Shown here piece after piece: positions 10,542-22,356 of a DNA stretch of 64,000 nt (position 1 is its first letter; the number at the start of each line of letters is the position of its first letter). The DNA is from Anthopleura xanthogrammica. Lineage: Eukaryota; Cnidaria; Anthozoa; Actiniaria; Actiniidae. Position numbers and translations under genes: made by a program. A model generated the notes under the pieces. That model had not been told where the DNA came from and searched no databases. It saw only the letters and a list, made by a program, of their open reading frames with translations. The stretch covers positions 8,938,007 through 9,002,006 of the forward strand of contig OZ025207.1 of assembly GCA_964019055.1 (NCBI GenBank). The letters run 5' to 3'.

Positions 10542-11578
10542 ATTTTCCTGCAGTAACATCGATAGCTTGTTTTTTTCCCCTAATCTTTTTCTATTTCTTT
10601 TCCTTGTCTATTCCACATTTCATTCCTTCTTTCACTTTTTTCTCCTTTTTTATTTCTATTTCTTTCTTATCATTTCTCTGGATTGTTCTTCTTATTGTTT
10701 TTTTTTCAACGAAATTCCTTGATTTTTAAAGGTACTAAAATAAAGCTGACTATGTGACCTATTATAAAAAAACTATGAATATATATAAGCTAACTCTGAT
10801 GATCTAAAATCTTATCCTAAACAAAAATGAACATTATATGATTGAGTACAAATTAATCTTTGATTTCCTCATGAAATCTTTTCGTTATGCTGTAGCACCA
10901 CATGCAGAATCACAGGTCAGTACTTCATGTGGACAAAGACTGAGTGACTAAAGACACAAACTACTCACATGATGTCTGACATGACGTGCCACTGCCCCAG
11001 TGAAATTCTCGGTTAATGCTTCATGTTTTCATAAAGTGAGCTCCCAGAAAGGAATCAGTAATCCCACCCAGTATCCCATGACGTGTTGTCCCATGGCTCA
11101 ATCCAAAACTGTTGACGTGTTCTCAATGACAAGATCCGAAATACGGGGATTGGACCTTAGTGCTTTGAGTGAGAGAGAAAATTAAAGCGAGGGTAGAGGA
11201 GTAAAGATAGAAGAATGGAAATAAAAGAGATACAAGGACAATGAAAGGAGATTGGAATCGCGAAAAAAGGAAATGAAAAAAGAAGAAAAAGAGTGAATGG
11301 AAAGAAATGTGTGTAGGAGTGTAAATGTGTTTGTGTAAGTAGAAAAGAGTTAGAGTGAGAAAGTGTATGGTAAGGAAAATGTATGCGAGATAAGGTATGT
11401 GAGAATGAAAGTGAATGTTAAGTTGATGAATGTAAGAAAGGATGACTAAGATAAAAACACAAGTGAACAATTCCTGTATTTCAGAACTTGTATGTCCAGT
11501 ACATTTTCATGCTTAGTTTCCATGGCTACCAAGGATTGTAACCAAAAACCAAAGACAACCACTTGATAACGACTTTAG
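10542..11578. other. AT-rich DNA after the gap, no clear gene
   Basis: It starts with a pyrimidine-rich block (10560-10730), then AT-rich DNA, then a purine-rich block (11170-11460). A 20-nt segment at 10896-10915 has good flanking AG and GT signals but is too short to call. 10975-11105 is one arm of an inverted dispersed repeat (see 13265-13405). Confidence 0.5.
10975..11105 (+). repeat. Dispersed repeat, inverted partner of 13265-13405
   Basis: Reverse-complemented, this block reads CACGTCATGGGATAC, then GGGATTAC, CATGAAG, CGAGAATTTC, GCAGTGG and ACGTCATG. The same words occur in the same order at 13265-13405, at roughly 75-80% identity by eye. The 2.2-kb inverted arrangement could be the two ends of a larger element or two independent copies. 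Confidence 0.55.
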
Positions 11579-14520
11579 AAGCCATTGAAAAACTACAACA
11601 GGACATAGAAAAGCTGAATAAAGTATGACGACATGAGAAGGGAACTTCCTGGTAAACTGGAAATAATTTCAAATCTAAACTAAGAATCGTATTCAATGTT
11701 TTCCCTTGACTTATATTTAAAACTGTGGCTCATACATACATGTATTTTGTAGAATTAGCCTTGCTATTCAGAAAAAAAGGATACGATTTACGAGCACCAA
11801 GTGCGCATTTTTTTATTTCTTGGGAAAAGAGAGTATTTATATGTATTCTCTGTGGTCGTGGGTTCGATTCTCCGACGTTTGACCAGGATCGTATGTTGGT
11901 TCTCTCCTGTCCATCAAAGGAAAGTTTCTCTGATTTCTGATTTTCTCCAAAATTTACATGTTTACACTCTACTTCGAATTCTCATTCAAATTTATCAAAT
12001 TTATATATTTTATGCAATGGGTGAGGTATCAGTAAAATGTTCTTCTAACACCGCTTTGTTTCTCAAGGTTGTGTCCATGGTTCGATTCCTGCAGACACCA
12101 CACGTGAGCTGATTTTGTTATTTCTCCTTTTCTCAAGGGGTTTTCCCCGGGTTCTCCGGGTTTCGTCCCTCAGTAAAAATCACCATAAGTGATTTGGATG
12201 TTGGGTATATTGTAAACAGTAATGTATTGTGTACCAAAGATCCACTATGGGGAGTGGTCTGTAGTAACAAAAGGATATTGCGAATGTATTAAAAACATAT
12301 CTATAAGACTACTGTTTCGTAGGGAATATTCTGTCACGTAAAAGTACTCGCATGAAAATCTTTGAGCTAACTTTTATCAAGTAACTGAAACATGGCAATG
12401 ACTAGACATAGATAGAAGGACATATCTAATATTGGCTGTTTGTGGATGACAAAAAAAATGATTAGCTCTATCAGCTGCAGATTTGAATTCTGTAAAAGTG
12501 ATGAACCACCATCTCAGTTTTATTTCAATATTTCAAAAAACACACTGTCTTCAAAACCTTTGAACTGAGTTTGATCGAACAAAGATTCTATACGAGTGCA
12601 AGTCAAAGAAACACTATCTAACATAGTCTTACAATATCACCTTCACCTGCAGATTTGATCTCTGTAAAAGTGATGTACCACCATCTTTGTTACCTATCCT
12701 TATCTGTCCTAAAATGCTTTAAGATGGGTGGGTTTGATTCCAAATCGTTTCTGTTTCAGATCATCAAAGTAACACATCATATAATATAGTCTTGTAAACA
12801 ATTCTAACAATATCACCTTCAGTTCCAGATTTGATCTCTGCAAACTGATGAGGCAAGTCTGTCAGGTACAAATTACAAGACTGACATCTCTCACTAATGT
12901 AGGGTCAAGTTAGAAAAGGTATTACTATAAACAATAACCACAGGTAGCCCAGTAGTCACGTGACTACCTTATTAATATGCAAATTGACCGAGTGACAAAT
13001 AAACTTGACTATTATTAGACAATGATTGAAATCTAGTAACTAGAATATTATTTAGGCTAAATTTAAATTTGATTTTTTCGAATCGTAGCAGATTTTCTTT
13101 TTCCTTTCTAATCTACAGTATCCTGACACTTTATCATGCACTTTCAGTCTCCTACTGTAATCTGCCAATGACTGCCAAAGTAACTTATCAAGTGATTTGC
13201 TTTGATTTTTGCTTAGAATCCCCGAGAAAACCATGGAAACCAAGTTTGAAAATGTACTAAGAACACGTCTACAGTTGTAGATTGTGCTATGGGATGACAC
13301 GTCATGGGATACTTGATGGGATTACCGTTCTATTCCTGGTAACTCACCTTGTGACTACATGAAGTGCCAACCGAAATTCTCGCTCGTGCAGTGGTACGTC
13401 ATGGAAGACACCTTATAAATACTCCATGCCTTTAAGAATGAATGTTCTGCATCCATGAAGTAATGACCTGGAATTCTACAAATGACACCACATATTAACG
13501 AGAAAATTTCTTGATGAGATTCAAGATTAATTTGAGCTCAATCATATTCCGCTGTGAAATAATACCTAACTAATGAATTAATTCAAAAAACTATATTATT
13601 ATAAATACTTTGATATGCCTGTTGCTAGGTGATTGTCTTTCACCCCTGAATTGTTTATCAGACCTTAACAACATGACATGGTCCGTCTTAGATTCGATGA
13701 GTACAAATATAAAGGACGCTATGGAAAAAATTGGCGCAATACGATCACAGACTTAAGTAGATATTGTAGATATTGACAATGAGAAAAGAACTTGCCCAGT
13801 AGTCATAGATCACCTCTCAACATATTCAGATTCGAAGCAAATGGTTTCAATTTTTTTTTGGAATTTCTTTCTAGATAACACTTTTGTGAGTAAACTGCCT
13901 TCTAGAAAGATAGGTGCCATGATCGGAACTTCAAATAGTTGTTTCTGTTACTTCTTTGATTATGTTATGTTACTGGTTCTATCAATTTTATCTTTATTTC
14001 CAAATGATGACGCAGCAAGCTAGTCACACATCATCTATTCTTCCATAATGAATGTAACATGGAATAGGTGTTCTGTGCTTATCAGAGGGCGCTGTTGCAT
14101 GCAATCATTTATTGAGCTACTTGTCTCTCGAGAGAATGTGTTGCAAGATACAGTAAGTAAAGGACGATTCAACTTTTCCTTCTGCAACAAAAAACCGTAA
14201 AAATAGAGGTGGCGCGTGTTCCTGTTACGTGTTTCCTACGAAACCAGTTGCATCAGAAACATTGCAGCTAAGAGCACGTGTGGTCAACTGCATTGTGAAA
14301 TGCAAAGTATGTTCGAATTACATTAACAGAACAGAAAATGAGATAACTGGCCGGTTAAAAGATCTTGAAGTAAAAGAATGACTTGAAAGCGAATGTCTTA
14401 GATGATATTTTTAGACAGACCAACGGACCAATGGAGCCTCCGACCCTCCCCTCCAAGATACCAAAGGATCAGCACCTCCCATACAAACAGCACTACTCCC
14501 AAGGACCCTTATCGTTTCTG
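11579..14520 (+). CDS. Possible plus-strand coiled-coil gene, scattered exons
   Basis: Three segments look exonic. 11579-11622 (acceptor CGACTTTAG, donor AATAAA|GTATGA) reads AIEKLQQDIEKLNK. 14330-14369 (acceptor ATTAACAG, donor TTGAA|GTAAAA) reads TENEITGRLKDLE. 14415-14520 (acceptor TTTTTAG, donor TTTCTG|GTATGT) continues in phase as TDQRTNGASDPPLQDTKGSA and beyond. A fourth, 13662-13756 (LNNMTWSVLDSMSTNIKD, MEKIGAIRSQT then stop), has a good acceptor but no in-frame donor. The heptad character resembles the minus-strand micro-exon gene, and this locus faces it tail to tail. Connections between these exons are not proven, start and end are unknown, and chance open frames cannot be excluded. 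Confidence 0.35.
11800..11960 (+). repeat. Degraded tRNA-derived SINE
   Basis: A B-box-like GTGGGTTCGATTCTCC at about 11856 is followed by TTGGTTCTCTCCTGTCCATC. This is the same order as the well-preserved SINE at 60675-60985. The A box is not clear and the core is eroded. Confidence 0.4.
12040..12260 (+). repeat. tRNA-derived SINE, partial
   Basis: B-box-like ATGGTTCGATTCCTGC lies near 12078, then GTGAGCTGATTTTGTT, then the family core with GGGGTTTTCCCCGGG, TTCTCCGGGTTTCGTC and CAGTAAAAATCA. The core corresponds to 60800-60865. The 5' tRNA part is weak. Confidence 0.5.
12465..12860 (+). repeat. Three diverged tandem units of about 170 bp
   Basis: TGCAGATTTGAATTCTGTAA, TGCAGATTTGATCTCTGTAA and TCCAGATTTGATCTCTGCAA recur at roughly 12477, 12651 and 12825. 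Shared companions are GTGATG.ACCACCATCT, AACATAGTCTTACAATATCACC and GTAACACATCATATAATATA. The spacing is about 170 bp with substantial divergence, so this is an old tandem repeat. Confidence 0.6.
13265..13405 (-). repeat. Dispersed repeat, inverted partner of 10975-11105
   Basis: See 10975-11105: the same words appear in inverted orientation (CACGTCATGGGATACTTG, GGGATTACCG, CGAAATTCTCGCTCGTGCAG, GTACGTCATG). The flanks (13000-13265 and 13405-13660) are AT-rich without a gene I can support. Confidence 0.55.
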
Positions 14521-15059
14521 GTATGTTTTCATCATGATAAATGAAAACCGTAGTTCAGCCACTTATTGACTCATTGTAATTGAGCCCGGAGAAGAGACTA
14601 GACCCAGGGGGAGGTAGAGGGGAACAGAAACACCAGTATGCGCGTGCGTCAGGAATTGACCAATGAAAGTTTTAGATAGATTTCCTGTCAAAGGATTTCA
14701 GGTGTTTGAATCATGAAGATACAGTGAATAAAATCTGCAGAACAAAGCATAGATTGTAGGTGTTTCAACTTAATGGAAGTGGAAAGTATTAAAGCCTTTT
14801 AACAAAGAAAGAAAACTGGTTTAAACCATAGAAAATATTTAAAAACGTATTTGAGTATTTTACTGTCATTTTATCATATTTGCTTTTGAAGGTGCTTTAA
14901 AGCGAAAAAAAATAGTTGTAAAAACTAACAAGAGATAAAGAAATAAACTAAAATGTTTCATTCAGAAAGTCATAATTTATATGTGTTAAAAAAGTTGAAA
15001 ATACATGATTATTCAATGAATGAGAAACGAAATAAGATCCAATAGAAAGACGAATCCTG

Positions 15060-15185
15060 TAGCTTGTGTTTTGATTGGTTGAAATGACGCATGCGCACAT
15101 GGGTATTTATGTGCTCTTCCCTTCACTAGTACCCAGTCTCTTTACCGGATTCAAGTACACAGCGTTGAGTGAAAGAACTATTGAC
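15060..15185. promoter_or_regulatory. Promoter-like cluster (CCAAT, CRE/NRF1-like)
   Basis: TTGATTGGTT (inverted CCAAT) is followed within 10 bp by ATGACGCATGCGCACATG, which contains a TGACGC half-site and an NRF1-like GCATGCGCA, then GGTATTTATG (TATA-like). The cluster stands out from AT-rich surroundings. No first exon could be tied to it, so promoter function is inference. Confidence 0.35.
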
Positions 15186-15776
15186 GTTATGCGTAATTTA
15201 TATTTTATATTTCTTTGTGATTTTTAAGAAGATTCGTTTTGTTTCCTTCATGCTATTGTGATGTATATAAGATATGGAAATAAGCTAAAAATACCTGAAA
15301 TATCCATAATGAAAAATAATTAATTGATTTTGAAAATAAAGTAAAGATTAACTTGAAATTAGAAATATGTTGTAAAATGAAGTGAAGGACACTGTGTGTT
15401 ATGAGTCGTGAATATAAGAAATTAGGCAAATTGAATTAAATTCGAAGAAAATGAAAACTGAAACAAAAATGTATGAGCAAAATAAAATATTGTGCGACCT
15501 TCATTTCTTTTTCTGTCTTTTCCAAAACAAGCACTTCAGATAATGAATAGAAAAACACTGTATGTTTTATAATCAAAATGTCAGAAGTAAGTCAATAAAA
15601 CAAGACAGTGAAACTCTGCTAAAACTAATCGACGATTTTTCTTTTTCTTCTTTTCGAAGATTTTCAGTAAAAGTGAAGTAGATCAGAAATATTTCAAGGG
15701 ACACAAAATAGCACAAAATCTTCCCTGCCCATCTCACAAGTTTTGTGCTGTAAGTAAAAACAAATATTATACGAAC

Positions 15777-18700
15777 TTTTTCGATGTTCTTGATGGCGTC
15801 TAGCTCAGCTGTTGCATCTTTGAGTACTCTACAAGATATCAAACACATCATTAAGCATTACGGTTATATACACCTACTTACAAAATATCTGCCATGCTGA
15901 ATACTAACGATGCGATGTTGTGTATTTAATAGACAGACTCTTATGAAATAATAGCTAGTTATCTTTTATCCGCATCAAAATACAGGTGGTTTGAAAACTT
16001 CGCCAAAATTGCTAGTATTATCTCAGTTACTAGGTGACATTATGTCTAGTAGTATTATCTCAGTTACTAGGTGACGTTATGTCTAGTAGTATTATCTCAG
16101 TTACTAGGTGACGTTATGTCTAGTAGTATTATCTGAGTTACTAGGTGACGTTATGTCTAGTAGTATTATCTCAGTTACTAGGTGACGTTATGTCTAGTAG
16201 TATTATCTCAGTTACTAGGTGACGTTATGTCTAGTAGTATTATCTCAGTTACTAGGTGACGTTATGTCTAGTAGTATTATCTGAGTTACTAGGTGACGTT
16301 ATGTCTAGTAGTATTATCTCAGTTACTAGGTGACGTTATGTCTAGTAGTATTATCTCAGTTACTAGGTGACGTTATGTCTAGTAGTATTATCTCAGTTAC
16401 TAGGTGACGTTATGTCTAGTAGTATTATCTCAGTTACTAGGTGACGTTATGTCTAGTAGTATTATCTCAGTTACTAGGTGACGTTATGTCTAGTAGTATT
16501 ATCTCAGTTACTAGGTGACGTTATGTCTAGTAGTATTATCTGAGTTACTAGGTGACGTTATGTCTAGTAGTATTATCTGAGTTACTAGGTGACGTTATGT
16601 CTAGTAGTATTATCTGAGTTACTAGGTGACGTTATGTCTAGTAGTATTATCTCAGTTACTAGGTGACGTTATGTCTAGTAGTATTATCTGAGTTACTAGG
16701 TGACGTTATGTCTAGTAGTATTATCTCAGTTACTAGGTGACGTTATGTTTAGTAGTATTATCTCAGTTACTAGGTGACGTTATGTCTAGTAGTATTATCT
16801 GAGTTACTAGGTGACGTTATGTCTAGTAGTATTATCTCAGTTACTAGGTGACGTTATGTCTAGTAGTATTATCTGAGTTACTAGGTGACGTTATGTCTAG
16901 TAGTATTATCTCAGTTACTAGGTGACGTTATGTCTAGTAGTATTATCTCAGTTACTAGGTGACGTTATGTCTAGTAGTATTATCTGAGTTACTAGGTGAC
17001 GTTATGTCTAGTAGTATTATCTCAGTTACTAGGTGACGTTATGTTTAGTAGTATTATCTCAGTTACTAGGTGACGTTATGTCTAGTAGTATTATCTGAGT
17101 TACTAGGTGACGTTATGTCTAGTAGTATTATCTCAGTTACTAGGTGACGTTATGTCTAGTAGTATTATCTCAGTTACTAGGTGACGTTATGTCTAGTAGT
17201 ATTATCTCAGTTACTAGGTGACGTTATGTCTAGTAGTATTATCTCAGTTACTAGGTGACGTTATGTCTAGTAGTATTATCTCAGTTACTAGGTGACGTTA
17301 TGTCTAGTAGTATTATCTGAGTTACTAGGTGACGTTATGTCTAGTAGTATTATCTGAGTTACTAGGTGACGTTATGTCTAGTAGTATTATCTGAGTTACT
17401 AGGTGACGTTATGTCTAGTAGTATTATCTGAGTTACTAGGTGACGTTATGTCTAGTAGTATTATCTCAGTTACTAGGTGACGTTATGTCTAGTAGTATTA
17501 TCTGAGTTACTAGGTGACGTTATGTCTAGTAGTATTATCTCAGTTACTAGGTGACGTTATGTTTAGTAGTATTATCTCAGTTACTAGGTGACGTTATGTC
17601 TAGTAGTATTATCTGAGTTACTAGGTGACGTTATGTCTAGTAGTATTATCTCAGTTACTAGGTGACGTTATGTCTAGTAGTATTGAAGCATTATTTCAAG
17701 TTATGTAGCATGATATACTCACATCTGTTCATCCGTCAGTTTGCTGTTCTTGAGCTGTAGACACAAAAATATCACCAATTACTATAATTAGCTATTAACC
17801 CATTGGCACCAAGACATCCATGTGAATTATTGGCTTATTGGGTTTTCTTTTCACACAAAGTAGTTTATTCTTCACTTTGTTTATTTTCCTCAGTACTTTC
17901 ATACATAACAGAGATCTCCTTACCTTGGTTTCTTCCAGTTCCTTCTTCACTCTGAAATTGCAATTTAAATAATAACATAGTTCAAATAATGTAATAACTG
18001 ATAACGGTAATCTCCCTTTGTCCCTTCTCCTGTATGTTCATGGTGACCAACCACTCTGAACCAGTGATTCAGCAAACTACATTAGTAAGCTATACTTACC
18101 CCTCCAACTCCATCAGAAGCAAATCCATCTTGCTCTGTAGACACAAACATCATTGTTAGCTTATTACACATTCACTCTGCACGCTCGATTTCAAAATTTT
18201 TCAAGAAAAAAAGTCATTATTTTAACATAGTCACTTCCTTTCATCGATAACAGAGTTTTTCATACCTTCATTTGTCCATTTTCGTTCTTTTCACTGTAAT
18301 TGTTTATGAAAATAGAAAATTGTTCAAATGTTAATTACTGAGAACAAGCCCGAAAAGTAATAATAGATTACTTCTCCCAGGCCAGTGTGCTCTAGATGAT
18401 CCACAGTGGACCATGTATCTAACCCCTTGCTATAGATGACACAAAGTGTGCACCAACTACCCTTGCTCTAGATGATCCATAGTGGACCATGTATCGAACC
18501 CCTTGCTATAGATGACACAAAGTGTGCACCAACTACCCTTGCTCTAGATCATCCACAGTGGACCAAGTATCGAACCCCTTGCTATAGATGACACAAAGTG
18601 TGCACCAACTACCCTTGCTCTATATGATCCACAGTGGACCAAGTATCGAACCCCTTGCAATAGATGACACAAAGTGTGCATCAACTACCCTTGCTCTAGA

Positions 18701-21700
18701 TCATCCACAGTGGACCAAGTATCGAACCCCTTGCTATAGATGACACAAAGTGTGCACCAACTGCCCTTGCTCTAGATGATCCACAGTGGACCAAGTATCG
18801 AACCCCTGGCTACAGATGACACAAAGTGTGCATCAACTACCTTTGCTCTAGATCATCCACAGTGGACCAAGTATCGAACCCCTTGCTATAGATGACACAA
18901 AGTGTGCACCAACTGCCCTTGTTCTAGATGATCCACAGTGGACCAAGTATCGAACCCCTGGCTACAGATGACACAAAGTGTGCATCAACTATCCTTGCTC
19001 TAGATGATCCACAGTGGACAACGTATCGAACCCCTTGCTATAGATGACACAAAGTGTGCACCAACTACCCTTGCCTTCATCATCTAACAGTGGACCACCT
19101 TCCCTAAAGACACGATTCACAATAAGATATACTTACGCCTCCAAATCCGAGTTCGTGATTTCCATTTTGATCTGAAGAAACATACGTCAATGTCAGCTTA
19201 TTAGATACAGTTTACGTCTCTTGATTTAGAAATTTTCTTGTCTAGGAAGGAATAATTTCTTCTTACCTTTGCTTGGTTTAGTTGATTCTTTTCTCTGAAA
19301 TTGAAAATTCATTAATAAATTTGTTAAAATAATCACTGATAAGAGCTGATGTTACCTCCCCCTAGCCCTTTGCTCTAGATGACCCACAGTGGACAATCCC
19401 CTCTGAACCTGTGATTCAACACGCTGCGATAAAAAAAGAATATACTTACGCCTCCAACGCCGAGTCCACGCCTTCAATCATGGTCTGTAGAAACAAACAT
19501 CAGTGTTAACTTGAATAAATCTTTGAATGGCATTCAGATTCCATATGATTAAAAATACATCAAGTCAGAGACAAAGCATTGCATTTATATTATAATTATT
19601 GTTAGCTTATTAGATTATTTTTACGCTTGATGTGGGAATTAAAGAAAATATAAAGAATCGTCTTTCAATCGATAGCAAATTTCTTCTCACCTTCATTTTC
19701 TCCATCTCTTTCTTCCCACTGGAATTGCAAATGAAAAGATAAAACGAGTTGAAATGTTAATTATTGTTATCAAGTTTCAAAAGAGATACTAGATAACCTC
19801 CCTCAGGTCCCTTCCTCTACATCATCCACGGTTGAAAACCTCCTGAACCTGCTTTTCCTTTCAGTAACCATGTCCCTGAGCCTGTGATTTAGTACACTGC
19901 GACAATGAGATATACTTACGACTCCAACTCCGTCTTTAAAGCTTCCATGTTGTTCTATAGAAACAAATATCGTTGTTAGTTTATAACATATTGTGTATCG
20001 TTGGTTTGAGACGTTTTGAAGTAAGAACTTTATTCTGTACATATTTATTTTGTTAAACATCAACATATTTCTATTTTACCTTTAGTTCTTGATTTTTGTT
20101 CTTCTCCCTGGAAGTATGAACGTATATGAATAACATAAGATATACATGTAGATATGAAGTGATCAGTCATGTTGCAGTTTGAATATCCACAGTGAACGAA
20201 CTATTGAACTTGTTCCCCTGTAAGATAATGGTGGACCAACCACTCTGAATTTGTGATGCAGCAAACTACATTAGTAAGATATACTTACCCCTCCACTTGC
20301 AACACCAGCGATTCACTCTTGATCTGTAGAAACCAACATCATTGTTAGCTTATTAGACATTCACTGTGGACGCTCGAGTTGATGATTTTTCAAGAAAGAA
20401 GATTATTTTTATAAAGTCCTATTCTTTCATCTATAGCAGATTTCTTCTTACCTTCATTCGTGCCTTTTCGTGCTTTTCACTGTAATTTCACATGAAATAA
20501 TAAAATGGTTCAAATGTTAATTACTGATAACAAGTTTGAAACGTAATGATAGATTACCTTCCCCAGGCCATAGATGACACAAAGTATGCACCAACTACCC
20601 TTCCTCTAGATGATCCACAGTAGACCATGTATAGAACCCCTTGCTATAGATGACACAAAGTGTGCACCAACTACCCTTGCTCTAGATGATCCACAGTGGA
20701 CCATGTATCGAACCCCTTGCTATAGATGACACAAAGTGTGCACCAACTACCCTTGCTCTAGATGATCCACAGTGGACCATGTATCGAACCCCTTGCTATA
20801 GATGACACAAAGTGTGCACCAACTACCCTTGCTCTAGATGATCCACAGTGGACCATGTATCGAACCCCTTGCTATAGATGACACAAAGTGTGCACCAACT
20901 ATCCTTGCTCTAGATGATCCACAGTGGACCATGTATCGAACCCCTTGCTATAGATGACACAAAGTGTGCACCAACTACCCTTGCTCTAGATGACCCACAG
21001 TGGACCAGGTATCGAACCCCTTGCAATAGATGACACAAAGTGTGCACTAACTACCCTTGCTCTAGATGATCCACAGTGGACCATCCCTTCTGAACCTGTG
21101 ATTCAACACGCTGCGATAAAGAATATACTTACGCCTCCAACGCCGAGTTCATGCCTTTAATCTTGGTCTGTAGAGACAAACATTAGTGTTAACTTTGAAA
21201 TCTTTGAATTGCATTCAGATTCCATATGATTAAAATTACATCAAGTCAGAGACAAAGCATTGCATTTATATTATAATTATTGTTAGCTTATTAGATTAGT
21301 TTTACGCTTGATGTAGGAATTTAACAAAGGATAAAAATCGTCGTTCAATCAATAACATATTTCTTCTCACCTTCATTTTCTCCATCTTTTTCTTCCCACT
21401 GGAATCACAAATAAAACGATAAAACGAGTTGAAATGTTATTAGTGATATCAAGTTTCGATAGTGATACTAGATTACCTCCCTCAGGTCCCTTCCTCTACA
21501 TCATCCACAGTCGAACACCTCCTGAACCTGCCCTTGCTTTCAGTAACTCATATCCCTGAACCTGTGTTTTAGTACACTGCGACAATGAGATATACTTACG
21601 ACTCCAACTCCGTCTTGATAGCTTCCATGTTGTTCTATAGAAACAAATATCATTGTTAGCTTATAAGATATTGTGTATGGTTGGTTGGAGACGTTTTGAA

Positions 21701-22310
21701 GCAAGAACGTTATTCTGTACATATTTATTTCGTTAAACATCAACATATTTCTATTTTACCTTTAGTTCTTGATTCTTGTTCTTCTCCCTGGAAGTATAAA
21801 CGTATATGAATAACATAAGATATACATGTATATATGAAGTGATCAGTCGTGTTGCAGTTTGAATATCGCTACTATTGTCTAACACAGGGAGCCCATGAAA
21901 CGTCATTTAATTAGATACTTACATGTGAAGCTCCGAAGAAAGATCTTGGATCGTTTGCTAAAAGAGAAATGATTCCCATCATTAGCAACCAATAACACAT
22001 ATATAAATTTAAAATATAATAAAAGTATTGAATTTTAGATCACTTTTTTTTAGGGTATTTCTTCATACCTTTCTCTGGTCGTTCACATTTGCAAATCTGA
22101 AAATATCAAATATTGGAAAACAATCACAGAAACAGTTAACTCTCAGGACTATCAATATCTTCTAATACTGATAATGAAGGGTTTGGTGTTTATCCAATAT
22201 ACCAAGCCAGAAGAGAGGAATCACAGGAATAATTGACCTATAACCCACTAGTTAAGGGCCATTTATTTATCAGTATCCCAGAGTTACTGTCACGTGTTAA
22301 CCGAATAAGG

Positions 22311-22356
<46 letters not shown>

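Noticed and set aside
15725..15745. 10-nt exon candidate (CACAAAACTT between CTTACAG and GTGAGA) downstream of the last micro-exon
   Set aside because: Good sites, but far too short to support by eye; the phase after 15777-15828 is also ambiguous because two donors (GTTCGT, GTATAA) are possible.
16013..17684. Regular short direct repeats resembling a CRISPR array
   Set aside because: The units abut without spacers and the host is eukaryotic; this is a satellite.
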